A stretch of 64,000 bases of DNA. Origin: Dehalobacter alkaniphilus (lineage in GTDB: Bacteria > Bacillota > Desulfitobacteriia > Desulfitobacteriales > Syntrophobotulaceae). The stretch is taken from assembly GCA_040500365.1 (NCBI GenBank), contig CP148031.1:1550001-1614000 (forward strand), in the 5' to 3' direction. The translations under genes and the position numbers were made by a program. The notes beneath the pieces are model-generated. The model was not told the DNA's origin, searched no databases, and saw only the letters and a list, made by a program, of their open reading frames with translations. Positions 26,150-34,868 of this stretch are shown piece after piece. Every line of letters starts with the position of its first letter. Position 1 is the stretch's first letter.

Positions 26150-26734
26150 ATGATCAAAATTGGACTTACAGGAGGAATAGCAAGCGGCAAGACGCGTGTT
26201 GCCAGCTGGTTTGCGCAGAAGGGCATCCCAATTTTTGACGCGGATGACGCAGTTCATAGGTTGTATGACGGGCCGTTGATCCCTTTGATCGGAAAAGAGT
26301 TTGGATCTGAATGCGTCCGAGATGGGAAGATTGACCGGGCGGAGCTAGGCAAAATCATATTTGCCGATCCTGAGGCCAGGCAAAGGCTTGAGGAACTTGT
26401 TCATCCTTTGATCCGGCAGCAGATGCAGGATCAATGCCTGAAGGCAGAAATCCAAAGTGAAAAGCTGATTATCCTGGATATTCCGCTGCTTCTGGAAACG
26501 GGATGGGGGAAATTTGTCGACGAGGTTTGGGTCGTTTATGTCCCTGCTGAAATACAAATCACCAGGCTGATGGAACGAAACAGCTTAACTAGGGAAGAGG
26601 CTGAGCGGCGGCTTGCTGCGCAAATGCCGCTGGAGGACAAAAAAAGGAAAGCCGACCGGGTCATTGATAATTCCAGGAACTGGAGAGAAACTGAAAAACA
26701 ACTTGAAATGATCTGGAAAGAACTGTTTTCCTGA
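26150..26734 (+). CDS. coaE: Dephospho-CoA kinase
   Basis: About 194 residues. It phosphorylates the ribose 3'-OH of dephospho-CoA, the last step of CoA synthesis. The P-loop GLTGGIASGKTRV is at residues 5-17, DADDAVH follows near residue 30, and the lid region contains RLMERNSLTREEAERRL. I choose ATG 26150, preceded by GAGG, over the in-frame start at 26138 inside ytaF. Confidence 0.93.
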   Translation: MIKIGLTGGIASGKTRVASWFAQKGIPIFDADDAVHRLYDGPLIPLIGKEFGSECVRDGKIDRAELGKIIFADPEARQRLEELVHPLIRQQMQDQCLKAEIQSEKLIILDIPLLLETGWGKFVDEVWVVYVPAEIQITRLMERNSLTREEAERRLAAQMPLEDKKRKADRVIDNSRNWRETEKQLEMIWKELFS

Positions 26735-26776
26735 AATCTCCATTCCATAGATTTATCTGTAATTCAAGGTCTCGGC

Positions 26777-26806
26777 TTGCATTGAAGCAGCTTTGTCGTA
26801 TATAAT
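26777..26806 (+). promoter_or_regulatory. Candidate promoter of the lytic transglycosylase gene
   Basis: TTGCAT (26777-26782), an 18-base spacer and a perfect TATAAT (26801-26806), 84 bases before the TTG start. Confidence 0.45.
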
Positions 26807-26889
26807 GTTTCAGAATTAAATCATATCTTTGCTCAGATCAACATACTGATAATCAAAAGGTTAGAATATTGAAATAGGATGGGTGCATT

Positions 26890-27474
26890 TTGTTTATCGC
26901 AAAGAAGAAAATTGTTAAGACCATAACAATTATTTTTTTATTATTTATGATCCTGGCTGTATACCAGTCAAACTTTGTCGGCAGAATGATGTATCCTTTT
27001 CCATACAAACAGACCGTTGAAAAATATGCTGCACAGTATGATACGGATCCTTTGCTGGTGATTGCCGTAATCAGGGAAGAGAGCAGGTTCATCACCAAAT
27101 CGAAATCATCCAAAGGGGCGGTCGGATTGATGCAACTGATGCCAGGGACAGCTAAAGAGGTAGCTGTCTGGCTGAAAGAGGATTACGCGAAGACTGATTT
27201 ACTTGATCCAGAAACCAATATTCGTTACGGAACCTGGTATCTTGCTTCTTTGAGCAAGGAGTTTTCCGGCAATACGGTTCTTACCCTGGCAGCTTATAAC
27301 GCCGGGATTGGCAGGGTGCAAAGCTGGCTGGATGATTGGCCGAAGGACCCGAATGCGTACCGTATTGAGGAAATTCCAATTACAGAGACCAGGGAATATG
27401 TCGAGAAGGTTTACAGAAGTTATGAAAAATATTTGGCCCTTTATGCTACTCAACATTCCGGAGGGCGTGAATAA
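26890..27474 (+). CDS. Membrane-anchored lytic transglycosylase, SLT family
   Basis: 194 residues. An N-terminal basic stretch and hydrophobic helix (about 8-24) anchor it outside the membrane. The SLT domain follows: REESRF with the catalytic glutamate near residue 63, then GLMQLMPGTA and AAYNAGIGRV. It cleaves peptidoglycan to form anhydro-muropeptides. The TTG start at 26890 lies after GGATGGGTG. Its 3' end overlaps the convergent regulator gene by 29 bases, so antisense effects between the two are possible. Confidence 0.9.
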   Translation: MFIAKKKIVKTITIIFLLFMILAVYQSNFVGRMMYPFPYKQTVEKYAAQYDTDPLLVIAVIREESRFITKSKSSKGAVGLMQLMPGTAKEVAVWLKEDYAKTDLLDPETNIRYGTWYLASLSKEFSGNTVLTLAAYNAGIGRVQSWLDDWPKDPNAYRIEEIPITETREYVEKVYRSYEKYLALYATQHSGGRE

Positions 27475-28996
27475 ATGCTTTTAATTTAGCAATCGTAAGC
27501 TGTCTGTCGTTTTTGCTTTTTTGTTTGACTGCAACACTACGGAGAGAGTCCCAAAAAGCCGAGGTCATATTGCTTTCATTGACTTCAAATACAACAAAAG
27601 GCAGGGCGGTCTTCGCAATCATCACGCCGACCGCGTCTTTGGCATAGATCAGATAGTCCTTCTTTTCTTCCTCGGAAACAAGACGCAGATGATAATTCTC
27701 ATGATTTTCGAGCAGAAAGATAAGGTGCTGGAGATGAGCCGTGTATTCTTCCTGCGTATAGTATAGTTCCTGATCGTGGATGATGAAGGAAGAGAAACCG
27801 ATGCGCAGTTCACCTTTTTTCATAAGGATAGGATCGGGGAGAGCCGCAATTTCATAGTACTGATGTAGGAGAAGGTTTTTCTCAAAAGTTTTGATCCGGC
27901 TTTTATGGTAAGACAGGATGTTTCTTTTTTCCGTGCTGCCGATCCGGGTCAAAATATGTTCGAAGGTTGCAGAAGGCATGGTTACCATGGAAAGTGATTC
28001 TGTTTTCAGGATTGTATCAGCTTCCGCACTGTCAAAATGGGCCAGCGCCAGTGAATATCTTTTCTGATATTCCTGTTGATTTCCGAGGGTATAGATGTTC
28101 ATCAGTGGACGACAGACGGACAGATAATCGTTGAATTCATCGGTCAAAGCGCTGACCGTTTTTTTATCTGTCACCAGAAAATTAGCGGCATTCGCTGTCT
28201 TGTTTTCTACAGAAGTTGAAGTTAAGGCGGCGGTTTGGGGGGCAATGAACAAAGTCCGTCCGAAAATCCCATCCCGTTTTCTTGGGCAATAATAGGGTTC
28301 CACGGCTCCGGTCATATAGATGGGCATCCACTGGGTGATTGCCGAGAGCATTTCATCCAAATCCCTGCTGAGCGTGTGGATGATTTTGATCCTATTTCCA
28401 GCCAGAATCGCCTTTCTGAGCAAGGCCGACCATTTCTTCGTAAAGGAATAATCCCCGGTTAACCAGTCTATCCGCTCGTCACTATATAAAAGAAGCGTTT
28501 GGGGAATCTTGCCGGATAGCAGCATGGTCAGAAATGTACTCACAGCTTCCCGTTTACCTTCCTCACCAAAGAAGACGGCACCATCCATCTTCAGCTCCAT
28601 GACAAGTTCCGGTTCCTCGCTGCTTTCCAACAGAGACAGGTTTTTGAACTTAAAATTGGACAGTCCGTTTAAAAATTCGCTGACTGTTTCGGTATCATTG
28701 CCGATTTCACCTGAAAGCCACTGATGGACCAGGATTTTAAACTGCTCGATCTGAGATTCTGCGGTTGGCATCATGTTGAGCTGTTCAAATACAGCAGTGA
28801 TTTGATACGCTTTGGTACAGCGCTGCGCCAAATAGGAAGACATTGTCTTCAGATAGTTGGCGTTGCGGGAAGGCTGGCGTTCTCCGCGCCGAAAACGGCT
28901 GATCAAAGACGCATCTACGGAGATCTGCTGAGCCAGAGCGCTATTACTTGTTTTCGTAATATTCATTAAGAAATCTAATTTTTCTGCAAAAGTCAT
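27446..28996 (-). CDS. Large XRE-type regulator, unknown ligand
   Basis: 516 residues. Only the N-terminal HTH (about 1-60: ALAQQISVDASLISRFRRGERQP) is recognised. The remaining 450 residues are mostly helical and show no domain I can name. They include AGNRIKIIHTLSRDLDEML and YCPRKRDGIFGRTLFIA. Proteins of this architecture seem to recur in Desulfitobacterium relatives. I start at ATG 28996, with GAGGTGGG upstream; GTG 29008 lies in that site. It is a single-gene unit facing the lytic transglycosylase gene. Confidence 0.7.
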   Translation of the reverse strand: MTFAEKLDFLMNITKTSNSALAQQISVDASLISRFRRGERQPSRNANYLKTMSSYLAQRCTKAYQITAVFEQLNMMPTAESQIEQFKILVHQWLSGEIGNDTETVSEFLNGLSNFKFKNLSLLESSEEPELVMELKMDGAVFFGEEGKREAVSTFLTMLLSGKIPQTLLLYSDERIDWLTGDYSFTKKWSALLRKAILAGNRIKIIHTLSRDLDEMLSAITQWMPIYMTGAVEPYYCPRKRDGIFGRTLFIAPQTAALTSTSVENKTANAANFLVTDKKTVSALTDEFNDYLSVCRPLMNIYTLGNQQEYQKRYSLALAHFDSAEADTILKTESLSMVTMPSATFEHILTRIGSTEKRNILSYHKSRIKTFEKNLLLHQYYEIAALPDPILMKKGELRIGFSSFIIHDQELYYTQEEYTAHLQHLIFLLENHENYHLRLVSEEEKKDYLIYAKDAVGVMIAKTALPFVVFEVNESNMTSAFWDSLRSVAVKQKSKNDRQLTIAKLKAFIHALRNVE

Positions 28997-29053
28997 TAAT
29001 AATCCCACCTCAGGATTAATTATGAAGTGATTTCAAAGCAATAGCAAGAATTT

Positions 29054-29147
29054 TGTCATGTTCTTTGACTTTTTGACGGTCATGAATGGCAAAGGAGCGA
29101 CTCGCCAAGGATGGTGCAATAGCCGAAGAGCGGTTAGGGTACATGAC
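29054..29147 (+). repeat. Dispersed palindromic repeat, copy R2 (degenerate)
   Basis: The outer arms GTCATGT and ACATGAC flank a core with GGCAAAGGAGCGAC, TCGCCAAGGATGG and GCCGAAGAGCGG. These match the core elements of the other copies (an ANGGA loop next to GCC, then a GCCG-AAG-CGG hairpin). It lies between the 3' end of thrB and the start of the XRE regulator. Confidence 0.6.
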
Positions 29148-29233
29148 GTAAGCCCTAAGTTAAAAAAATACTGCCAATAGTATAAACGATTAACAGTATC
29201 TTATAGGTTCATTTACGCTTGTTTAGGGCTTAC
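29148..29233. terminator. Inverted repeat downstream of thrB
   Basis: GTAAGCCCTAA (29148-29158) pairs with TTTAGGGCTTAC (29222-29233). The 60-base interior contains ATACTG/AGTAT pairs, so the whole could fold as a branched hairpin. It may end the minus-strand hom-thrB transcript, but there is no T-run. Confidence 0.4.
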
Positions 29234-29241
29234 CCAAAATA

Positions 29242-30141
29242 TCAAATTTCAGTCAGCACGGCTCCCTCAGAATCAATATCCAGGGTCAGGGCTGCAGAAG
29301 ACAAACCATTCTCCTGGAGTACGTTCTTCATCGTCATGGCTATCTGATCTTCTTTTCCATAGGGGCAAAAAGCAATCAGAGTCGGTCCGGAACCACTCAG
29401 GGCTGCGCCGTACGCGCCAGCGCGGACAGCAGATTTTAAGGCTTCGGGCATACCGGGGATCAGAGAAGCTCGCTGATTTTGATGGATCCTGTCCTGAGTG
29501 GCAATCGCCAATAAATCGTATTCCTCTTTAACAAACGCATCAACTAAAAGGCCGACGCGGGAAGCATTAAAGATCACATCAGTCCTGGAAACAGAAGCAG
29601 GCAGTATCCCGCGCGCTTTTTCAGTTTCAACGAGAATATCCGGGATCACGACGACGGCTTTGAATTTTGGAGACTTCGCCAGCGTCCTCGGAATAAGCTT
29701 GTTTTCATCCATGACTGTCAAGGTGATCCCGCCGCAAAGAGCAGGCGAGACATTATCCGGGTGGCCTTCGATTTCAGAAGCGATTTCAAGCAATTGAAGC
29801 TTGTTTAAGGGGCTTCCGGCTACCGCGTTTGCGATAATCAACCCGCCGACAACGGCGGTGGAACTGCTTCCCAGTCCGCGGGCAGGCGGAACATGGCTTT
29901 CCAGGGTGATTTTTAAGAATCTAGGCTGGAAACCAATTTTCTGCCACAGCCTGCAGGCTGTTTTCCATAAAAGGTTTGTTTCATCTGCCGGAATATTGCT
30001 CGTATAGGTGCCTTTAAGGATAATCTCCAGTTTTTCACTTTCTTCAGCCTGGATATAGTTATATAGCCTTAAAGCCAGTCCCATACAGTCAAAACCTGGT
30101 CCGAGATTTGCTGAAGTTGCTGGTACTTTTACTTGGAACAT
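29242..30141 (-). CDS. thrB: Homoserine kinase
   Basis: About 299 residues of the GHMP kinase family. It phosphorylates homoserine for threonine synthesis. The N terminus MFQVKVPATSANLGPGFDCMG and the ATP loop PPARGLGSSSTAVVGG are clear, and the C-terminal SGSGPTLIAF motif is also present. GGAGG lies five bases upstream of the ATG at 30141 on the minus strand, so this start is preferred over one four codons earlier. It is the second gene of hom-thrB; a copy of the dispersed repeat lies between them. No threonine synthase gene is seen in the window. Confidence 0.92.
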   Translation of the reverse strand: MFQVKVPATSANLGPGFDCMGLALRLYNYIQAEESEKLEIILKGTYTSNIPADETNLLWKTACRLWQKIGFQPRFLKITLESHVPPARGLGSSSTAVVGGLIIANAVAGSPLNKLQLLEIASEIEGHPDNVSPALCGGITLTVMDENKLIPRTLAKSPKFKAVVVIPDILVETEKARGILPASVSRTDVIFNASRVGLLVDAFVKEEYDLLAIATQDRIHQNQRASLIPGMPEALKSAVRAGAYGAALSGSGPTLIAFCPYGKEDQIAMTMKNVLQENGLSSAALTLDIDSEGAVLTEI

Positions 30142-30273
30142 CGTTTCCTCCATTTTTGCTGATAATATCGATTTGTGTCTGAACTTCGTATAAATTCTAT
30201 AACAATTACTGGGCGAAGTAAACAGCTAGCAGTTCAATCTCAAATAACGTTAATTTCATCAGTTCCAGACTAC

Positions 30274-30376
30274 GTCTCCATAATGGATGGACTAATGTCG
30301 CGATGCTATGCAATAGCAAGGAGCGACAAGCCAAGGAGGGCACTATCTGCCGAAAGCGGTTATCCATTATGGAGAC
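30274..30376 (+). repeat. Dispersed palindromic repeat, copy R3
   Basis: The outer arms GTCTCCATAATGGAT (30274-30288) and ATCCATTATGGAGAC (30362-30376) are a perfect 15-bp inverted repeat. The core has TGTCGC/GCGACA enclosing a hairpin, then AAGCCAAGGAGGGC and GCCGAAAGCGG. It sits between hom and thrB, inside what looks like an operon, so it may reduce or stop transcription there. Confidence 0.8.
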
Positions 30377-30406
30377 TAACCCGAGCAAAGCAAAAGTATT
30401 ACGATA

Positions 30407-31696
30407 TTAGACTCCGCTTGTCTCCAACCGGATAACATTATAAATCTTATCCAATTTGCTGTAGGAATTTAGGGACTGGATGGCCTGACGGAGCTGTCCT
30501 TCCCGGCAGGGGTGGGTCACCAGTGCGATTTCGGCGCTTTTATCCGGCCGCGGTTTCTGGATGATGGAATTAAAGCTAATATCAGCTTCAGCAAAGAATA
30601 ACGCCAGTGTTGCAAAGACTTTTGGCTCGTCTTTAACTTTAAGCCGGATGTAATAAGCGGTTGTAAAATCATCCGTTGAGATGATCGGATAGTTGCGGTA
30701 ACAGCCGCAATTCAGGAGTCCTTCGGATCCGGCGGACATATTGCGTACAATCTGGATAATGTCGGCTACAACGGAACTGCCTGTCGGCAAGGCTCCGGCG
30801 CCTTTCCCGTAAAACATTGTTTCTCCGATAGCATCACCGGTGACATAAATCGCGTTGTACACACCGCTGATATTGGCCAGCGGATGTTTTTTGGAAATCA
30901 GGGCGGGATGCACCCTGACTTCGATCCCTTCTTCCTGATTTTTGGCAATGGCCAGCAGCTTAATCACGCAGCCGAGCTCATCGGCATAGTGGATATCTTC
31001 CGGAGAAACGTTGGAAATTCCTTCGGCATAAACATCGTTAAACGTCACGCGCGTATTAAAAGCCAGGGAAGAAAGAATCGCAAGTTTGCGGGCGGCATCA
31101 AGCCCTTCTACGTCGGAGACCGGATCTGCTTCAGCATAGCCGAGCTCTTGGGCTTCTTTCAGGACATCAGCAAAATTGCGTCCCTGTTCGGTCATAGCAG
31201 ACAAAATATAATTGGTCGTACCGTTAATAATCCCAAGCAGTGAGGAGATCCGGTTGGCGGTCAGGGATTGCCTTAAGGCAGCGATAATCGGGATACCGCC
31301 AGCGACACTGGCTTCAAAATACAAATCTCGGCCGTTCTTTTTCGCAGCCTCAAGCAGTTCTTCTCCATTTTGAGCTAAAAGATCTTTATTGGCGGTAACT
31401 ACATTTTTGCCGTTTGCCATTGCAGTCAGGATAAGCGTGCGGGCTGGCTCGATACCGCCCATTACTTCGACAACAATGTCAATTTCCGGATCATCCGTGA
31501 TCTCCCTGGGATCGTCTGTCAAAATAATGCCGCGGCAATCCGGCCGAGGTTTATGGATATCATGGACTAAAGCCTTCTTTATAGTTATATCTGCGTTGGT
31601 ACGGGTACTGATGTCATACCGGTTATTTTCCAGTATGGCGGCTGTACCTGATCCCACAGTTCCAAAACCCAGTAAACCAATTACAATTTTCTTCAT
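30407..31696 (-). CDS. hom: Homoserine dehydrogenase
   Basis: 429 residues. It reduces aspartate semialdehyde to homoserine with NAD(P)H. The Rossmann motif IGLLGFGTVGSGTAA opens the protein, TANKDLLAQNG and GIINGTTNYIL mark the catalytic domain, and the last 80 residues (AYYIRLKVKDEPKVFATL) form an ACT domain for threonine feedback. A promoter with consensus spacing lies upstream. thrB follows on the same strand. Confidence 0.93.
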   Translation of the reverse strand: MKKIVIGLLGFGTVGSGTAAILENNRYDISTRTNADITIKKALVHDIHKPRPDCRGIILTDDPREITDDPEIDIVVEVMGGIEPARTLILTAMANGKNVVTANKDLLAQNGEELLEAAKKNGRDLYFEASVAGGIPIIAALRQSLTANRISSLLGIINGTTNYILSAMTEQGRNFADVLKEAQELGYAEADPVSDVEGLDAARKLAILSSLAFNTRVTFNDVYAEGISNVSPEDIHYADELGCVIKLLAIAKNQEEGIEVRVHPALISKKHPLANISGVYNAIYVTGDAIGETMFYGKGAGALPTGSSVVADIIQIVRNMSAGSEGLLNCGCYRNYPIISTDDFTTAYYIRLKVKDEPKVFATLALFFAEADISFNSIIQKPRPDKSAEIALVTHPCREGQLRQAIQSLNSYSKLDKIYNVIRLETSGV

Positions 31697-31749
31697 AAAT
31701 ATTTCCTCCCTATCCCCTCTGAATGAACAAGTGTTTCTGTACAGTGGAC

Positions 31750-31778
31750 ATTATACCAAGCTATCCCGAAATTGGCAA
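31750..31778 (-). promoter_or_regulatory. Promoter of hom
   Basis: Read on the minus strand: TTGCCA, a 17-base spacer, then a perfect TATAAT. It is placed 54 bases before the hom ATG. Confidence 0.65.
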
Positions 31779-31828
31779 GGATATTTTTGATCGGCCCACT
31801 GCAGGATGAAAAGTATATTCCAAATATA

Positions 31829-31857
31829 TTGACACAGTTAACTGTATCATATACACT
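31829..31857 (+). promoter_or_regulatory. Promoter with a perfect palindrome in its spacer, upstream of ilv-leu
   Basis: TTGACA (31829-31834), a 17-base spacer and TACACT (31852-31857). The spacer holds ACAGTTAACTGT (31834-31845), a perfect 12-bp palindrome that extends imperfectly to 18 bp. This is the layout of a repressor operator over a promoter. About 220 bases separate it from ilvE. Confidence 0.5.
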
Positions 31858-32001
31858 TAGATAAAATAATTATATGTGCTATAACACAGCGTTAACGAGA
31901 TAATGATGGTTCAGAAAGTCCGTAGAGTTTTTCTCATATATGAATATGCACGTTAGGAAGTGTAGCAATTAGACTCCCTGTTTTTTTTTATTAAGGTATA
32001 T

Positions 32002-32030
32002 TTTACATGTTGATTGTGTTTCGTTACAAT
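32002..32030 (+). promoter_or_regulatory. Proximal promoter of the ilv-leu operon
   Basis: TTTACA (32002-32007), a 17-base spacer and TACAAT (32025-32030), 48 bases before the ilvE ATG. A run of nine T at 31981-31989 lies just upstream, but no stem was found before it. Confidence 0.5.
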
Positions 32031-32077
32031 ATAGATAGTGTTGAAATCAAAATTGATTTTCGGAAAGGAGTATTCAC

Positions 32078-32944
32078 ATGATTATCTATTGCGATGGTAA
32101 ATTTGTTGACAGCCAGGAGGCGAAAATTTCTGTATTTGATCATGGCTTTCTTTACGGAGACGGTGTATTTGAAGGGATCCGGGCCTATAACGGCCGGGTA
32201 TTCAAATTAAAGGAACATATTGACAGACTGTATGAGTCCGCTAATGCGATTCTGTTAAACGTTGAGGTAAGCCGTCGGGAAATGATGGATATCGTTGTAG
32301 AAACTGTAAGAAAAAACAACCTTACAGATGCTTATATCCGCCTGATTATTTCCAGAGGGGTCGGAGATATGGGCTTAGACCCAAGGAAATGCCCTAAATC
32401 GGAAATTATTTGTATTGCCGGCAATATTTCATTGTATCCGCAGAGCATGTACGAAAACGGGATGGAGATCATTACGGCTGCAACCCGACGGAACAGTTCA
32501 GATGCGTTAAGCCCGAGAATCAAATCCCTGAACTATTTAAACAATATTATGGCCAAGATTGAAGCCAACAGGGCAGGTCTGATGGAAGCATTGATGTTGA
32601 ATCAGGAAGGGTATGTCAGTGAAGCCACCGGCGATAACATTTTCATTATCAAAGACGGAGTTATAACCACACCTCCAGTTTATGCCGGGATTTTAAAAGG
32701 CGTCACCCGTGATTCGGTTATTGATTTAGCCCGCCAGGAAGGGATCACCGTTCAAGAAGAGCTGTTTCATCTGATTGATGTCTACAGTGCCGATGAGTGC
32801 TTCCTGACCGGTACGGCGGCTGAGCTGATTCCGATTATTATGCTGGATTCCAGAAAGATCGGGGACGGTAAACCAGGACCCGTATTTAAAAAGCTGCTGG
32901 CTAAATTCCACGAATATGTCAAAACAGAAGGCGAGCCTATCTAG
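32078..32944 (+). CDS. ilvE: Branched-chain amino acid aminotransferase
   Basis: 288 residues, fold-type IV PLP enzyme. It transfers the amino group between glutamate and the 2-oxoacids of leucine, isoleucine and valine. FDHGFLYGDGVFEGIRAY is near the N terminus, the PLP lysine lies in IKSLNYLNNI, and ATGDNIFII and LTGTAAELIPI follow. GGAAAGGAG precedes the ATG. It opens a run of nine branched-chain genes in the same direction. A D-amino acid transaminase in this fold is possible but unlikely given the neighbours. Confidence 0.92.
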   Translation: MIIYCDGKFVDSQEAKISVFDHGFLYGDGVFEGIRAYNGRVFKLKEHIDRLYESANAILLNVEVSRREMMDIVVETVRKNNLTDAYIRLIISRGVGDMGLDPRKCPKSEIICIAGNISLYPQSMYENGMEIITAATRRNSSDALSPRIKSLNYLNNIMAKIEANRAGLMEALMLNQEGYVSEATGDNIFIIKDGVITTPPVYAGILKGVTRDSVIDLARQEGITVQEELFHLIDVYSADECFLTGTAAELIPIIMLDSRKIGDGKPGPVFKKLLAKFHEYVKTEGEPI

Positions 32945-32978
32945 TAAGCATTTCTAAATAACTTAAACCTTCATAGCC

Positions 32979-33091
32979 GGGTCTGTGTGCCACAGTTCCA
33001 GCGTAAGCGGAGCATGGATGCGGAGCGCGGCTGTTAGCGCCATGGAGGGCGCTATCTGCCGAGAGCGGAATGTGGCGCGCAGACCAGACCC
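32979..33091 (+). repeat. Dispersed palindromic repeat, copy R4
   Basis: The outer arms GGTCTGTGTGCCACA and TGTGGCGCGCAGACC are nearly complementary. The core has AGCGTAAGCGGAGCATGGATG, an AGCGCC-ATGGA-GGGCGCT hairpin and GCCGAGAGCGG. It lies between ilvE and ilvD in the operon. Confidence 0.8.
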
Positions 33092-33166
33092 AAATGATTA
33101 TATTAATAGATTGAAGACAAACGATAGATTAAAGACGGAAATTTTTTCAGGAAAGGAAGCGATCCC

Positions 33167-34864
33167 ATGAACAGTGATGCAGTAAAAGTCGGAGTTGACA
33201 GGGCGCCTCACCGGTCTCTATTTAAAGCTCTCGGACTTACCGACCGGGAAATCAATAAACCCTTGATCGGTATCGTAAACTCCTTTAATGAATTTGTGCC
33301 CGGGCATATGCATCTGCGTCAAATTGCCGAAGCAGTCAAAACCGGAGTCAGAGAAAATGGCGGTACGCCGCTCGAATTTTCGACGATTGGTGTATGTGAC
33401 GGCATTGCCATGGGACACGTCGGGATGCATTTTTCCCTCGCGAGCAGGGAGCTGATTACCGACTCCATTGAGATTATGGCCAGAGCACATGCTGTCGATG
33501 CCCTGGTATTTATTCCGAGCTGTGACAAAATTGTCCCTGGAATGCTGATGGCTGCGATGCGGCTGAATCTGCCGTCCATCGTCGTGAGCGGCGGGCCGAT
33601 GCTGCCGGGTCGTCACGAGGGAAAAAATGTTGATTTTATCACCGTCTACGAAGGCGTCGGTAAAGTCTACAGCGGCCAGGAAAGCCAGGAGTGGCTTCAG
33701 GGCCTCGAACAGAATGCGTGCCCGACCTGCGGTTCCTGCGCCGGGATGTTTACGGCAAACTCCATGAATTGCCTGACAGAGGTGATCGGCATGGCGCTAC
33801 CCGGCAATGGTACGATACCGGCTGTCTATTCCGAGAGAATACGCTTGGCCAAAGAAACCGGTTATCAGGTTATGAACCTGCTGCGGGACAATATCCGGCC
33901 GCGTGATATTGTAACGAGCACTTCAATCAGGAACAGCATTGCCGCCGATATGGCGTTAGGGTGTTCAACCAATACCATCCTTCATCTGCCCGCGATCGCG
34001 TTTGAAGGAGAAATCGAATTTGATTTGGCCGAGATCAATGCAATCAGTGACCGGACCCCTCAGATCTGTAAACTGAGTCCGGCGGTGAACGGGCATTATC
34101 TCGTCGAAGTCAATGAAGCAGGCGGGATCAGTGCCGTTTTGAAGAGCTTGCTGGATGCCGGTTTGATTGATGGTTCCGGGATGACAGTTTCCGGCAGTAC
34201 CATGGCGGAAAGACTAAGCAGCGCGGCTGTCAAAAATCCGAGTGTGATTCGGCCGCTAACTGATCCGTACTCCGCCAAAGGCGGACTCTGTGTCCTGTTT
34301 GGCAACCTGGCACCGGAAGGAGCCGTGATCAAAGTAGGTGCGCTGGCGAACAGAGATATTGTCTTCGAGGGCGCGGCCAAGGTTTACGACGGAGAAGACC
34401 TGGCGGCGGAAGCGATCCGCAGCGGCGTGATCAAAGAAGGCGATGTCGTGATTATCCGCTATGAAGGACCGAAAGGCGGACCTGGTATGAGAGAGATGCT
34501 CGGACCAACAGCAACCCTAGCAGGAATGGGCCTTGATTCTTCCGTGGCGCTGCTCACCGACGGACGTTTTTCCGGAGGCAGCCGGGGACTTTCGATCGGG
34601 CACATTTCTCCGGAAGCAGCGCTCGGCGGGGAGATTGCGTTCGTCGAGAACGGCGATATAATTCGGATTGATTTAGAAAAACGGACCATTGACTGGCTTC
34701 TGCCCGAATCTGAAAAAGCAGAAAGAAGAAACAGCTTTGACCCCAAAAAAGGGTTGGAGAAAGTGTATAAAGTAGCAGGCCGGACAGGATATCTGGGACG
34801 TTACGTCCAATTTGCCCAGTCGGCCAATAAAGGAGCAGCTTTCCGGACAGTTAAGGAGGAATGA
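33167..34864 (+). CDS. ilvD: Dihydroxy-acid dehydratase
   Basis: 565 residues. It dehydrates dihydroxy-acids to 2-oxoacids in valine and isoleucine synthesis with an Fe-S cluster. The cluster cysteines are in IPSCDKIVPGM and CPTCGSCAGMFTANSMNC. LGCSTNTILHL and TDGRFSGGSRG complete the family pattern. GGAAAGGAAG precedes the ATG at 33167. ilvB begins five bases after the stop. Confidence 0.96.
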   Translation: MNSDAVKVGVDRAPHRSLFKALGLTDREINKPLIGIVNSFNEFVPGHMHLRQIAEAVKTGVRENGGTPLEFSTIGVCDGIAMGHVGMHFSLASRELITDSIEIMARAHAVDALVFIPSCDKIVPGMLMAAMRLNLPSIVVSGGPMLPGRHEGKNVDFITVYEGVGKVYSGQESQEWLQGLEQNACPTCGSCAGMFTANSMNCLTEVIGMALPGNGTIPAVYSERIRLAKETGYQVMNLLRDNIRPRDIVTSTSIRNSIAADMALGCSTNTILHLPAIAFEGEIEFDLAEINAISDRTPQICKLSPAVNGHYLVEVNEAGGISAVLKSLLDAGLIDGSGMTVSGSTMAERLSSAAVKNPSVIRPLTDPYSAKGGLCVLFGNLAPEGAVIKVGALANRDIVFEGAAKVYDGEDLAAEAIRSGVIKEGDVVIIRYEGPKGGPGMREMLGPTATLAGMGLDSSVALLTDGRFSGGSRGLSIGHISPEAALGGEIAFVENGDIIRIDLEKRTIDWLLPESEKAERRNSFDPKKGLEKVYKVAGRTGYLGRYVQFAQSANKGAAFRTVKEE

Positions 34865-34868
34865 ATGA

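Noticed and set aside
27446..27474. Sequencing error causing overlap of the transglycosylase and XRE regulator genes
   Set aside because: Both proteins keep sensible ends in the overlap, and tail-to-tail overlaps of this size are common.
31860..32000. Attenuator or T-box upstream of ilvE
   Set aside because: There is a T9 run but no stem before it and no T-box sequence; the stretch looks like plain promoter DNA.
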